Made by a program: the position numbers and the translations under genes. Under the pieces are notes generated by a model. It ran no database searches, was not told the DNA's origin, and saw only the letters and a list, made by a program, of their open reading frames with translations. Positions 9,430 to 18,824 of a stretch of DNA of 64,000 nt are shown piece after piece. This DNA is from Alteromonas genovensis (GTDB lineage: Bacteria > Pseudomonadota > Gammaproteobacteria > Enterobacterales > Alteromonadaceae), in the NCBI RefSeq assembly GCF_010500895.1, contig NZ_JAAAWO010000003.1, positions 1 through 64,000 of the forward strand, read 5' to 3'. Within the stretch, counting starts at the first letter, position 1; every line of letters begins with the position of its first letter.

Positions 9430-9863
9430 GAAACATCCTTTTCTAGGTTAAATAACTACAAACCGCATTTATTCTAACAGTCTGTATATGAATTGGTAAT
9501 AAAATTACCAATATCATGAAAAGCCTTTCAAACTTGAACTTCAGTAATTATAAAAAAATACTACTTAGCGCTTGTTGCATGTAAGTCAAATTATTAGTCC
9601 ATACAACAGTACACAAATCGTGAATACACATATCGTGCCAGTAATTGATGCAGATAAATCTGTTCATTTTGTGTAAAGATCTTTCAAGTTCAGTACAACT
9701 TTGTAATGATAAGCGCTTAACCAAGAGCAAAAGTGTATATCAAAAGAATTACGCATTTTTGACATCAACTTTCGTTGCACAAAGTAAGTACGTTTTGCAC
9801 CAAAAAGACTACACACTCAATGCTTTTATCCATTTAGATAAAACTAAACATCGCGTTTGTGGT

Positions 9864-10532
9864 GTGTTTAGTCGTGCGCTTCCTATTGTTGCTACGCTGT
9901 ACTGTCTTAGCACTTTTCCTTCGTTAATTGCGCAGCAAGCCAATGTATTTACTTCTGATGTGTATAAGCGCATTAGCAATGTGTACGGTAAGGATGCATC
10001 ACACACTGTTGCCGATTGGCGTCAGCTTATTAACGAGCTTCAATCTGAAGATTTAGATGAGAAGCTCTATTCAATAAATCGCTTTTTTAACAGATTCGAT
10101 TTTGTTGATGACATTGTACATTGGAAAGAAAAAGATTACTGGGCAACGCCTATAGAACTTATAGGTACGGGTGCCGGCGATTGCGAAGATTACGTAATAG
10201 CAAAATACTTCTCTCTTATCGAGCTAGGAGTACCCGAAAATAAATTACGCCTTATGTATGTTACTGCTCTAGAGCTAGGTCAACCGCATATGGTGCTTGC
10301 CTTTTATGAAACTCCCACTTCTATACCTTTGGTGTTAGACAATATTAGTAGACGTATACTTCCTGCCAATAAACGTCGCGATCTTGCCCCTATTTATAGC
10401 TTTAACGGTAATGGGTTGTGGGCAGCAAAAGCAATGGGAACAGGAAAAAAACTAAGAAGCGGTGGCCCCATGAAAATGTGGGACGACATGGTAGAACGGC
10501 TAGATACCGTAATGAACGGAGATAAAAAATAA
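9864..10532 (+). CDS. lapG: LapG-type periplasmic cysteine protease (BTLCP transglutaminase-like)
   Basis: LapG proteases cut the N-terminus of LapA-type surface adhesins and so release cells from biofilm; LapD holds them inactive when c-di-GMP is high. The catalytic triad can be seen: Cys in GTGAGDCEDYVIAKYF, His in GQPHMVLAFYE and Asp in LVLDNIS. The start is uncertain. The GTG at 9864 gives a normal signal peptide (FSRALPIVATLYCLSTFPSLIA) and the usual family length of 222 residues, but has no clear ribosome site; the frame is open back to an ATG at 9648, whose extra 72 residues do not look like protein of this family. Two bases separate it from lapD. Confidence 0.85.
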   Translation: MFSRALPIVATLYCLSTFPSLIAQQANVFTSDVYKRISNVYGKDASHTVADWRQLINELQSEDLDEKLYSINRFFNRFDFVDDIVHWKEKDYWATPIELIGTGAGDCEDYVIAKYFSLIELGVPENKLRLMYVTALELGQPHMVLAFYETPTSIPLVLDNISRRILPANKRRDLAPIYSFNGNGLWAAKAMGTGKKLRSGGPMKMWDDMVERLDTVMNGDKK

Positions 10533-10534
10533 CA

Positions 10535-12472
10535 ATGAAATTATCTACCCAACTGAGCACTAGTTTGCTCGTGTTTTTAATATTTGTTTTTGCTGGATCG
10601 TTTGTTATTAACGTAAAGCTTACGCGAGAGTATGTTAATGAACAATTAGCTACCCATGCTCAAGATACGGCAACTTCGCTAGGGCTTTCCATCACCCCTT
10701 ATTTAGCTGAGCCAAACGGTATGGCCATCGCTGAAACAATGGTTAATGCAATTTTCGACAGAGGTTTTTATCAGTACATAACAGTTACCGATATGAAAGG
10801 CAACATGCTGATTGAGCGCAGAAACCCAAACACCGTCAGCACGGTACCTAAATGGTTTACCGAGATAGTCAATGTGAACCCTCCTAGTGAGAAAACAGAG
10901 TTAAACGACGGTTGGACGCTTGCAGGAGAGCTGATGGTGCAAAGCCACCCAGGTCTTGCAAACGAAACACTCTGGGAAAGTGTAAAACAAAGCGCGTTTA
11001 TGTTTTTTGCTGCCTTTGTTTTAGCCTATATTGTTCTAATTTTTATTATTAGTGCTATTACTAAGCCACTAAGTACCGTTGTCGCCAAAATTAATGATAT
11101 TCAAAACCAAAAGTTCTCTCAGATAAATTATACCCCCTTTACTAAAGAACTGAGTTTTATCACTACCGCTGTAAACAAACTGTCACTCTCTGTTGAAGCA
11201 ATGTTTAAAGAGCTCACTCAAAAAGTTGAGCATTTTAAAGCGCAAGCTTATGAAGATAGCCTAACCGGCTTTTCTAACAGAAGTGCTTTTACAAGGCATA
11301 TGAATGCACTTCTAAGCAGTACCGTAAATAGTGACGAGGGTTATATTATTATTGCCCGACTAGCCCATTTAAATACGATCAATACCACGCTAGGTGCTCA
11401 AGAAGGTGATGTGTATGTATCTGAAGTAGCAGCTGCGTTAAGGAAGACGACTAACGATTTCCCTGAAAAATCCTTTCTATTTCGCGTTTCCGGCGCCGAC
11501 TTTGTGATTATTACCGAAGCGATTTCACAGGATGAATGCGAACGACGGTTACAACTTTTAAGCGACACCTTTAGTAAGGCCACTCCGCTAAAAGATGGTT
11601 CCAAAGCCGTATGGATGGGCGTTACTAAATTTAATGATGAACAGTCTTTTTCACAGATAATGGAAAATGCAGACAGCGCGCTTATGGCTGCAACTAAGCA
11701 AGAAAGTGGATGGCAGTTTGCTTCTAAGCTTACTTTCATACACAGTAATACGGCGTGGCGTGAACGTTTAAATAATGTTTTAGAACTAAAATATGCCGAC
11801 ATCTTGATTCAACCCATTATGAACCTGCAAGATAACAGCCCGAGTTATTTTGAGGCCTTTGCTCGCTTTAAAGATAAAGACACCGGAAGCATTATTCCTA
11901 TGTCGCAGCTTATTCCAGCATCTGAACGCCTTAATCTCATTCCCGAGGTTGATAAGTTGGTCGTAAGCTTAGTACTTCAAAAGCTTTCTGGAACACCTCG
12001 TAATATTGCCATTAATATTGCAAATGCTTCACTAGCGAACCAAAACTTTAGAGACTGGCTGGTTGATACGTTGGGGCAACACTCGGAACTATGTGAAAGA
12101 TTGGTATTTGAAATAGAAGACTCCGCCCTAATTCACCACAAAGCACAGGCGATTAGTTTCGCGAAAGCACTGATTGGTATGAAATGTCGAGTAACTATTG
12201 AACACTTTGGTGACAATCTTGCATCACTTGCAGGGTTACGGGCCATTCAGCCTCACTTTGTAAAAATTTCTGGCAAGCTGACAAAGGGAATTCATACCGA
12301 CAATGATAACTTGTTATTCGTAAGTAGCCTTTTAAGCGTCGCTCGTAGTTTGCATATTTCTGTTATTGCCGAGCTTGTTGAGAATGAAGCTGAATCGGTG
12401 GCACTATCGGCAGCCGATGTTCAGTTTCAGCAAGGTTACTATTTTGCCAAACCTACTTTATGGCGAATATGA
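10535..12472 (+). CDS. lapD: LapD-type inner-membrane c-di-GMP receptor
   Basis: The 645-residue protein has the LapD layout: a membrane helix at about 8-28, a periplasmic output domain (LapD_MoxY_N type), a second helix at about 150-175, HAMP, then GGDEF and EAL domains. Both catalytic sites are degenerate: GGDEF is replaced by SGADF, the EAL motif reads EAFARF, and the DDFG motif is EHFG. Such domains bind c-di-GMP rather than make or cut it. The periplasmic domain is expected to sequester LapG, encoded just upstream. No LapA-like adhesin gene lies in this window. Confidence 0.9.
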   Translation: MKLSTQLSTSLLVFLIFVFAGSFVINVKLTREYVNEQLATHAQDTATSLGLSITPYLAEPNGMAIAETMVNAIFDRGFYQYITVTDMKGNMLIERRNPNTVSTVPKWFTEIVNVNPPSEKTELNDGWTLAGELMVQSHPGLANETLWESVKQSAFMFFAAFVLAYIVLIFIISAITKPLSTVVAKINDIQNQKFSQINYTPFTKELSFITTAVNKLSLSVEAMFKELTQKVEHFKAQAYEDSLTGFSNRSAFTRHMNALLSSTVNSDEGYIIIARLAHLNTINTTLGAQEGDVYVSEVAAALRKTTNDFPEKSFLFRVSGADFVIITEAISQDECERRLQLLSDTFSKATPLKDGSKAVWMGVTKFNDEQSFSQIMENADSALMAATKQESGWQFASKLTFIHSNTAWRERLNNVLELKYADILIQPIMNLQDNSPSYFEAFARFKDKDTGSIIPMSQLIPASERLNLIPEVDKLVVSLVLQKLSGTPRNIAINIANASLANQNFRDWLVDTLGQHSELCERLVFEIEDSALIHHKAQAISFAKALIGMKCRVTIEHFGDNLASLAGLRAIQPHFVKISGKLTKGIHTDNDNLLFVSSLLSVARSLHISVIAELVENEAESVALSAADVQFQQGYYFAKPTLWRI

Positions 12473-12568
12473 AAAAGAAAATTAGCAGCAGGCTTAGTGC
12501 AATTCATGTACAATAATCAGCTAAGAACGTCAGTTTTTATCGACAGACAAAAATATTAAGGAGTTTTT

Positions 12569-13141
12569 ATGCGAAACAGTGCTTTATTGTCTCTATTTGT
12601 GAGCGCACTTTTACTATTGTCGCCTATTTCGCATGCGCAAGAGTCTTCTGTCGCGCCTGGAACTAAGGTAAGAGGATTGCTTGTAAGCGAAGTGGAAGCT
12701 GGAAAAGAATTAAGTGCCGCTTCTAGCGAAGTGAGTAGTACCGTACTCAGTGAGGGATTGTATTTTGATGCTACAGGTCGCACGTATTTAGAACAAAACA
12801 GGTCGTCTTATGAAAGTATGGTTACCTTGTTGAATGAGAATGCGTCTGGATTTGAAATTACGATAGCGGGCCTAGAAACAATGCCTGAAATACCGGCTCA
12901 AGTTGTTACCATTGCCATGATCTTCTTTCCAGAGAGTGCGGATGAAATTTACAGCATTGCATCGCAAATGGGCATGCTGAGCGAAGATGATGCATTACTG
13001 GCAGCAATTAACGCGGGAATAGATCCAACGACTCTGACAGCCACTGCTGCAGGTGCGAATGGAAATGATTTTTCCCCTCTTGGTGTTGGTACGGGCGCAG
13101 CGGGCGCCGGTGGTGGCGACACTACTGTCTCAGCAAACTGA
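12569..13141 (+). CDS. Secreted protein of unknown function
   Basis: I do not recognise this 190-residue protein. It has a clear signal peptide (residues 1 to about 24, ending SPISHAQ), then a mostly alpha-helical, acidic body, and a glycine-rich end (GVGTGAAGAGGGDTT). An AAGGAG ribosome site precedes the ATG. It lies between lapD and a polymerase/ligase gene in the same direction, so a role at the cell surface or in polysaccharide or adhesin handling is possible, but that is only context. Confidence 0.8.
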   Translation: MRNSALLSLFVSALLLLSPISHAQESSVAPGTKVRGLLVSEVEAGKELSAASSEVSSTVLSEGLYFDATGRTYLEQNRSSYESMVTLLNENASGFEITIAGLETMPEIPAQVVTIAMIFFPESADEIYSIASQMGMLSEDDALLAAINAGIDPTTLTATAAGANGNDFSPLGVGTGAAGAGGGDTTVSAN

Positions 13142-13175
13142 TATAATTAAAGGTGTAATTGAGGCTAAGTAGTCG

Positions 13176-14576
13176 TTGATAAGTCAGCCCTTTCCGAAAA
13201 CCGAAAAGTTTCTTTTCGGTTTTCTTTTATTCACGCTTTTTTGGTTGCCTCTTTCTCTGGGAGGAAACCGCCCGTGGGCATGGTCGTTAATGCAGGTGTC
13301 TTTTTTCCTGCAGGGGGCATTGCTTGTTCTTACTCAGCCACATTTTTTTCAAAGTTTGTATGCAAAATATAAGTGGTTCATTTTCCTTTGGCTTGGCTTT
13401 TTAGCCTGCCAGCTCATCAACACTATTCCACTTCCCCACGCGTTTATTGAATTTTTGCGACCTGAGAGACTTGCTGAGTTGGCTAATGCACCAAAAGGTA
13501 GTAAATGGATTGCGTTAAGCTTTGATGTTGGTCAAAGCCAAATTACCTTAATGAAATCTTTTGCCTACTGTGTATTATTTTTTCTTTCTCTATCCCTTAT
13601 TAACTCACCTCAAAGACTTAAGTTTACGTTAATAACAATTAGCGCCGCAGGTATATGCCAAGGAATCTACGGAAGCTTAGAGGTGCTTTCTGGTATTAAG
13701 CAAAGCATTATATTTGAGTTACCAGTAACGCACATTGCCACAGGAAGCTTCGTTTATAAAAACCACTACGCCAACTACTTACTATTAACTTTAAGTGCGG
13801 CCATAGGCTACTTGATCGCAACTATGCATATTACTAAAACTGGAACAAAGAGAGAGCGCCTTAGAAGACTTATAAAGTTTTGGCTGAGCAACAAAGTTCT
13901 GTTTCGTATTGGCATTATTGTAATGGTATTAGCGTTGGTTATGTCTCGCTCTCGCATGGGGAATAGTGCATTCTTTTTCAGCATGACCCTAACCGCAACC
14001 TTGGGTTTGATATATTTTAAACCACGGCAAAAAAGTTATATTACTCTCTTTGTCAGCATGCTAATTATCGACATATTAATTGTAAGTAGTTTATTTGGCT
14101 TAAAGCAGGTTCAACAACGTTTAGAGCAAACCAGTTTCACTCAAGAAAGTAGAGATGAGGTTATTGCAGATGCTTTGCCTTTATTAGGTGAGCACCCATT
14201 GCTGGGTTTCGGTGGCGGAACTTTTTATACAATTTATCCACACGTTCAAAATCAAACTATTCAGCATTTTTACGACCATGCCCACAATGAATACCTACAG
14301 TTTAGCCTTGAGTTTGGGCTTGTTGGGGCACTACTGCTGGCCTTGCTGGTAATTTTATGTGCCAAAAGTAGCATAAGTGCAATTCGCCGGCGGAGGCACC
14401 CACTCCCAAGAGGTGTAGCATTTGCAAGTTTCATGGCAATTTTGGGAATGGCTCTGCATGCTACAGTAGATTTCCCGCTGCAGGCGTCGGCTAATGCAGC
14501 GTTATTTATAGTTCTCTTGTCATTAGGCGTTATTAGCAACACTATATCTATGCGCTTTCAACACAATAAAGTTTAA
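13176..14576 (+). CDS. O-antigen ligase / Wzy family polysaccharide membrane protein
   Basis: This 466-residue multi-pass protein shows the Wzy_C/O-antigen-ligase pattern near the end: GFGGGTFYTIYP followed by HFYDHAHNEYLQFSLEFGLVG, with the conserved His-Asn pair in the large periplasmic loop. The start is a TTG with GAGG about 11 bases upstream; the membrane segments begin soon after. The window thus encodes two members of this fold (the other at 6968), so one may polymerise and the other may attach or terminate chains. Which is which cannot be read from sequence. Confidence 0.85.
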   Translation: MISQPFPKTEKFLFGFLLFTLFWLPLSLGGNRPWAWSLMQVSFFLQGALLVLTQPHFFQSLYAKYKWFIFLWLGFLACQLINTIPLPHAFIEFLRPERLAELANAPKGSKWIALSFDVGQSQITLMKSFAYCVLFFLSLSLINSPQRLKFTLITISAAGICQGIYGSLEVLSGIKQSIIFELPVTHIATGSFVYKNHYANYLLLTLSAAIGYLIATMHITKTGTKRERLRRLIKFWLSNKVLFRIGIIVMVLALVMSRSRMGNSAFFFSMTLTATLGLIYFKPRQKSYITLFVSMLIIDILIVSSLFGLKQVQQRLEQTSFTQESRDEVIADALPLLGEHPLLGFGGGTFYTIYPHVQNQTIQHFYDHAHNEYLQFSLEFGLVGALLLALLVILCAKSSISAIRRRRHPLPRGVAFASFMAILGMALHATVDFPLQASANAALFIVLLSLGVISNTISMRFQHNKV

Positions 14577-14637
14577 TTGATACCAATGCAGCTTGTCTCA
14601 TTGTTTACTGATAGCGTTATCATCTAAAGGATTTTTT

Positions 14638-15048
14638 GTGGTTCTTAAAATTAAACACCCAGTCGAAGAAGAGCCAAACGTACAGCACATGCTGGACCGA
14701 ATGCCTAAAAAGGTAGCTCAGTCGTTTTCTAACGAACAACTTACTCATTTAAACACAGTGTTAGCAGGTAGACGCTGGGGGAGTCATAAGGTTGATTTGA
14801 GGGGCACTGTAGGCCTTTTCAAAAGCAGATACTATTTTGTATTGCTGGCAGGCAGAGACAAGCGCGATTTATCGAGAACTGAAATGCGCATGGGCAGGCT
14901 TGCCATGGCTGCAGCAGTAACTTTGTTTATAAGCACTTCGTTATTACTAGGGTTAGTTTTGCTTTATATTCTTAAAAGCTGGCTTGGCATAAACTTGTTT
15001 GAAGACTTTTCACTCGGGTTGTGGGATTTCTTGAAGTCTTTAAAGTAA
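14638..15048 (+). CDS. Small membrane protein, unknown function
   Basis: The GTG at 14638 has AAAGGA six bases before it, giving a 136-residue protein; the frame is open further upstream to 14593 without a better site. The N-terminal two thirds are soluble and charged (KHPVEEEPNVQHMLDRMPKK), followed by one strong membrane segment (AAAVTLFISTSLLLGLVLLYIL) and a short amphipathic tail. I do not recognise the family. It ends the plus-strand lapG-lapD-ligase group and converges with the VpsP gene. Confidence 0.75.
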   Translation: MVLKIKHPVEEEPNVQHMLDRMPKKVAQSFSNEQLTHLNTVLAGRRWGSHKVDLRGTVGLFKSRYYFVLLAGRDKRDLSRTEMRMGRLAMAAAVTLFISTSLLLGLVLLYILKSWLGINLFEDFSLGLWDFLKSLK

Positions 15049-15133
15049 ATGTGAGTGCAGCGTTACCACTCGCCTGATACTTAACATCTAATACTTTAGA
15101 AAAAGTGCCGTAAGCGTTAACCGCCCTCAGAAA

Positions 15134-15850
15134 CTAGCCATAACTAACGCAGTTTGAGATTTGCTTTCTTACTGGATAACTTGATGACTTGAGCCATCTA
15201 CATACCGTTTTTTCTAACGAGTATTTCTCAATGCTCTGTAACACTCTCTCTCGGCTTAATGGATTTTGTAAACCACGATCTAAATGTTTTGCTAGCATGT
15301 CTTTTATTTTTACATAGTGAATGCTTTTAGCTTGAAACATACTGAGGCCAAATTCAGCTATAAAGCTATGCAGCAAGGCATCTTGAGGCCCAACTTTTTG
15401 AGCGTTAGCCAAATATGAATAAAATTCAGTATCTAGCTGGTTTAACTTCCATTTTGAGGAAGCAAGTCCAACCCAGCTTGCCGACCACTTGGGTCTTAAA
15501 ATCAGGCTATTGTGATAACTTGCCATTGCGCTCTCTAAAAATTGGTTGCTTTCATTTTTTCTATCTATGAACGCCAACCACTCATACACTTGCCCACGCA
15601 TTTGAAGGTAAAGTGCATTATTTGGGAAGTACTTTATTGCAGTTTCAATTTTCGTTAACGCTAAGTGTGCTTTATCTATGCTTGCTCTACTTGGCTGCTC
15701 TTGCCATTGCTCTACACTGTTTTTAACGTTGTAATATGCGTTTCCTGCAATAAAGAATTGCCCGCTCCAAAATACGCCCCAAAATAGCAAACCAATTAAC
15801 GAGAACTTAATAATATTGATGGATAAGGCTTTATTATGCATGATTGACAT
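15134..15850 (-). CDS. VpsP-family polysaccharide biosynthesis protein
   Basis: The 238-residue protein has one N-terminal membrane helix (about residues 12-32) and then a helical, TPR-like periplasmic region (ALTKIETAIKYFPNNALYLQMRG, LILRPKWSASWVGLASSKW). This layout and position match the VpsP-type accessory proteins of Vibrio and Alteromonas EPS loci, whose biochemical function is not defined. The ATG lies three bases after the phosphatase stop, so it is the last gene of the export operon. Confidence 0.75.
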   Translation of the reverse strand: MSIMHNKALSINIIKFSLIGLLFWGVFWSGQFFIAGNAYYNVKNSVEQWQEQPSRASIDKAHLALTKIETAIKYFPNNALYLQMRGQVYEWLAFIDRKNESNQFLESAMASYHNSLILRPKWSASWVGLASSKWKLNQLDTEFYSYLANAQKVGPQDALLHSFIAEFGLSMFQAKSIHYVKIKDMLAKHLDRGLQNPLSRERVLQSIEKYSLEKTVCRWLKSSSYPVRKQISNCVSYG

Positions 15851-15853
15851 TTA

Positions 15854-16573
15854 TTACTTCGCTGAGCCAACGATGGCACCCGGCGTTTTTACAAACAGAT
15901 GTTCTGCATAATCTTCGTCAAACTTGGATACTAACTCGAACGCCTCTTTCATATCGTTTGGACGTCTCAATGTGTCATGAGTATCGGAAGCGACAACGTG
16001 AAACGCCCTTTCTCTCAATAGAGTGGTTGCAAATTGTTGAATATTTTCGCCGAACCTACCCGTTAGCGCTCCGGCAGTGGCCTGAAATTTACAACCTAAA
16101 CGCTGAAGCCATAGAAACTTGTGCTGCTCGCTTAATAATTCCCTATTTCTTTCTGGGTGAGCTATCAGTGGTTGAACATTGTTTTTAAGCAGCCATTTCA
16201 CAAGTAAATCTAAGCCCTGTGGTAGATGACTATGAGGCATTTCAAGAAGGAGTATTCGCTTATCATCAAGCGTACCTAAAAATGGCAGCTCATTTTGTTT
16301 ATGCCAGATTGGAATTAACTCATTTACCCGAACCTCTGCGGCAAATGAGAGAGTAATAGGAATATTGTGAAGAACCACATTTTGCTCAAACGTTTTGAAA
16401 GTGCTTTCAATAGATGCGTAGGTATTGTCGAAATACCCTTTATGCATGTGAGGTGTGCACACCATATGGGTAACGCCGTTATCCACGGCTTGCCTAGCCA
16501 TTTCTAGGGCAATATCTAAAGACCTGGCACCATCGTCGATGCCAGGAAGTATATGACTATGAAGGTCTATCAA
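15854..16573 (-). CDS. CpsB/CapC-type tyrosine-protein phosphatase (PHP fold)
   Basis: The 239-residue protein begins DLHSHILPGIDDGARS, the metal-binding opening of PHP-fold phosphotyrosine phosphatases, and continues with TPHMHKGYF, LIAHPERNRE and VVASDTHD, all metal ligands of this family. It should dephosphorylate the Wzc kinase encoded just upstream, which drives cycles of EPS polymerisation. The start is a TTG with no visible ribosome site, nine bases after the kinase stop and in the same frame as it, so translation probably depends on coupling to wzc. Confidence 0.9.
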   Translation of the reverse strand: MIDLHSHILPGIDDGARSLDIALEMARQAVDNGVTHMVCTPHMHKGYFDNTYASIESTFKTFEQNVVLHNIPITLSFAAEVRVNELIPIWHKQNELPFLGTLDDKRILLLEMPHSHLPQGLDLLVKWLLKNNVQPLIAHPERNRELLSEQHKFLWLQRLGCKFQATAGALTGRFGENIQQFATTLLRERAFHVVASDTHDTLRRPNDMKEAFELVSKFDEDYAEHLFVKTPGAIVGSAK

Positions 16574-16582
16574 ATAATACTG

Positions 16583-18799
16583 TTAGCTATTTTTATGACT
16601 GGTATATCCGTATTGGTCATAAAAACCTGCATACCTTTGTGCTACATCAGATTTGCGTAAGTCTACTTGATTTAGTACCACTCCATCAAGACGATGACCC
16701 ACTTGTAAGAACCTTGATAGTCCTGTGTTGATCACTTTCTCGCTTGTGCTGTCGGCTCTCACAACGTAGATAACAGAGTCACAAGAGTTGGCAACTACCA
16801 TAGAATCACTAACGGCCTGCGTTGGTGCTGTATCGATAACTACGTACCTGTATTGGGTTTTAAGCTCTTCTATAAGTGCTTCAAACCCTTTATCAGACAA
16901 CAGCTCCTGTGGGTTTGACGGAATAGTGCCCGCAGAAAGAATGTCTATCTTCGACTCTTCATCTCTTATCAAACATTCTTCAAACGTATGAGTTTTCAAA
17001 ATGAGATTAGCAACGCCTGGCTGGTAGTTAGGAACATTAAACTGCTTCCCAACAGTAGGGCGACGCAAATCAGCATCAATTAATATAGTCTTATCTAACT
17101 GCCCTAATGCAAAAGCTAAGTTTATCGAAACCGTAGTTTTACCTTCTTTTGGCACACTGGAGGTTACCATTATAGCCTGTTGCTCTTTGTCTAAATTGAG
17201 CAAAGATAAACTGGTACGCAATGTTCTAACCGACTCAGCAAATTGATGTTTCTTCCCATCAAAGAAAGAGCGTATCGGCAAATCTGTTTTTTTCTTGTGC
17301 GGCAGCCATGGAATAAGCCCCAACATTCGCTGGCCTAATTTTCGCTCTACATCTTCTACTGAGCGAATACCGCTATTAAGCGTTTCCATTACAATGGCTA
17401 AAAACACCCCAAAACCTATACTAAACACAAAAGCAGCACCAATAAGGAGCTTTTTGTTTGGCTTTGACGGTACGTAATTTGGCATAGCTGTATCGAGCAC
17501 CCTCGCGTTCGCCGACTCAAAACCGCCTAACTCGTCAGTTTCTTTCAATCGCGTAAAGAAGGAGTTATAGAGCTGTTGGTTAATATCGACTTCTCGTTGC
17601 AAACCTTTACGCTGAGTGTCTAAAGTGGATAGAGCGCGATATTCTGACTTTGCTTTTTCAACTTCTTGTTGTAGTTGTTTTACGCGTTCTTCAGATACTT
17701 CATACTGCGTAGTAATACTTGTTATCAAATCGCTAATTTGGCTATTGAGGGTTTCTTTAACTGAGGAAAGTTCTGCGTTTGCCGCAATCATTTTAGGGTG
17801 CTTAGGGCCATACACTTTACTAAGCTCATTAACCCGAGTCATTGCCCGAGCCTCATCTCTGCGAACGCCTTGGATAGTAGGGTGATTGAGTACTTCGGGT
17901 AGTTTAGACACGTCATCAAGTGACGTATCATTACGAGTTTGGCGATAGATGACACCATTTAATTTTAACGCAGTTTGTGCATCTAACAGCTGGCTACTTA
18001 AGCGTTCTAATTCATCAGCAGCTAAGCCAACTACGCCGTCAATATTTACCACCTGATTTTGCTCATAGAATTTTTCAAGGTTACGCTCTGCAGCGTCTAA
18101 TTTATCCTTTAGACCCTCTAGGCTCTCTGTCAAAAACGACGTAGCTTTCGCTGTCATATCAAGCTTAGCTTGTAAATAGTTTTCGATATAAACATCAGCA
18201 ATAGTATTGGCTATTTCAGCAGAAAGCGTTGGAGATTCAGTTGTAACTGAAATTTCCATTACCTGAGTATTTTCTACCATGGATATCGTAACGGCTCTCA
18301 TCAGGATTGAGACTGCCTTACGCTTTTTCCTAGCCAAAATTTCGGCTTCTGTAAGTACGACAGCCTCTTCTTGAGGAAGAAATGGTAAGAACTCTGATGC
18401 AAGGGATTTAAGGCTATCAATCATCCCTGGCCCTTCATCGGCGGGCATGAAGTCAGCGTTATTGTAAAGTGAAATACTTTCTACCGTTCGCTCTGCAATT
18501 TGACGAGAACGCAATATTTCATATTGCGTTTGCATATAGTCTTTGCGCTTTGTGTCTAAGCCATAAACTTCTTCTATTGAAACTATATTGGCTTTTTCAG
18601 ACTCGACCAGAATAGTTGTGGCCGACGTGTACATTGGCGTCATACGTAATACTAATAGTGCTACCAGAACGGTGAAAGCAATTGCCAATGAAACAATTCT
18701 AAATGCGTAACGCTTTATAATTCCGAAATAATGAGCGATATCAATGGTTTCATCTTCGAACACATTATTATTCAGCTCTTCCCTGTTGTTAACTGCCAT
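16583..18799 (-). CDS. wzc: Wzc-type polysaccharide co-polymerase and tyrosine autokinase
   Basis: This 738-residue inner-membrane protein combines a Wzz chain-length domain (first membrane helix about residues 33-53), a long periplasmic coiled coil, a second helix (LLIGAAFVFSIGFGVFLAIV) and a cytoplasmic BY-kinase domain. The kinase shows Walker A VPKEGKTTVSINLA, Walker A' ILIDADLRRP and Walker B VVIDTAP, and ends with a tyrosine cluster (YAGFYDQYGY) for autophosphorylation. It works with the Wza channel downstream of its own promoter and the phosphatase encoded next. GGGAA precedes the ATG. Confidence 0.95.
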   Translation of the reverse strand: MAVNNREELNNNVFEDETIDIAHYFGIIKRYAFRIVSLAIAFTVLVALLVLRMTPMYTSATTILVESEKANIVSIEEVYGLDTKRKDYMQTQYEILRSRQIAERTVESISLYNNADFMPADEGPGMIDSLKSLASEFLPFLPQEEAVVLTEAEILARKKRKAVSILMRAVTISMVENTQVMEISVTTESPTLSAEIANTIADVYIENYLQAKLDMTAKATSFLTESLEGLKDKLDAAERNLEKFYEQNQVVNIDGVVGLAADELERLSSQLLDAQTALKLNGVIYRQTRNDTSLDDVSKLPEVLNHPTIQGVRRDEARAMTRVNELSKVYGPKHPKMIAANAELSSVKETLNSQISDLITSITTQYEVSEERVKQLQQEVEKAKSEYRALSTLDTQRKGLQREVDINQQLYNSFFTRLKETDELGGFESANARVLDTAMPNYVPSKPNKKLLIGAAFVFSIGFGVFLAIVMETLNSGIRSVEDVERKLGQRMLGLIPWLPHKKKTDLPIRSFFDGKKHQFAESVRTLRTSLSLLNLDKEQQAIMVTSSVPKEGKTTVSINLAFALGQLDKTILIDADLRRPTVGKQFNVPNYQPGVANLILKTHTFEECLIRDEESKIDILSAGTIPSNPQELLSDKGFEALIEELKTQYRYVVIDTAPTQAVSDSMVVANSCDSVIYVVRADSTSEKVINTGLSRFLQVGHRLDGVVLNQVDLRKSDVAQRYAGFYDQYGYTSHKNS

Positions 18800-18824
18800 T
18801 TTTTATTCCCAAAAAACTACTCAA

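Noticed and set aside
9548..9730. Minus-strand 60-codon ORF upstream of lapG
   Set aside because: It overlaps the AT-rich divergent promoter region, has a Cys-rich random-looking sequence and no ribosome site.
11398..11802. Long antisense ORF within lapD (134 codons)
   Set aside because: It lies wholly inside a well-supported gene on the other strand, has no ribosome site and no protein-like features.
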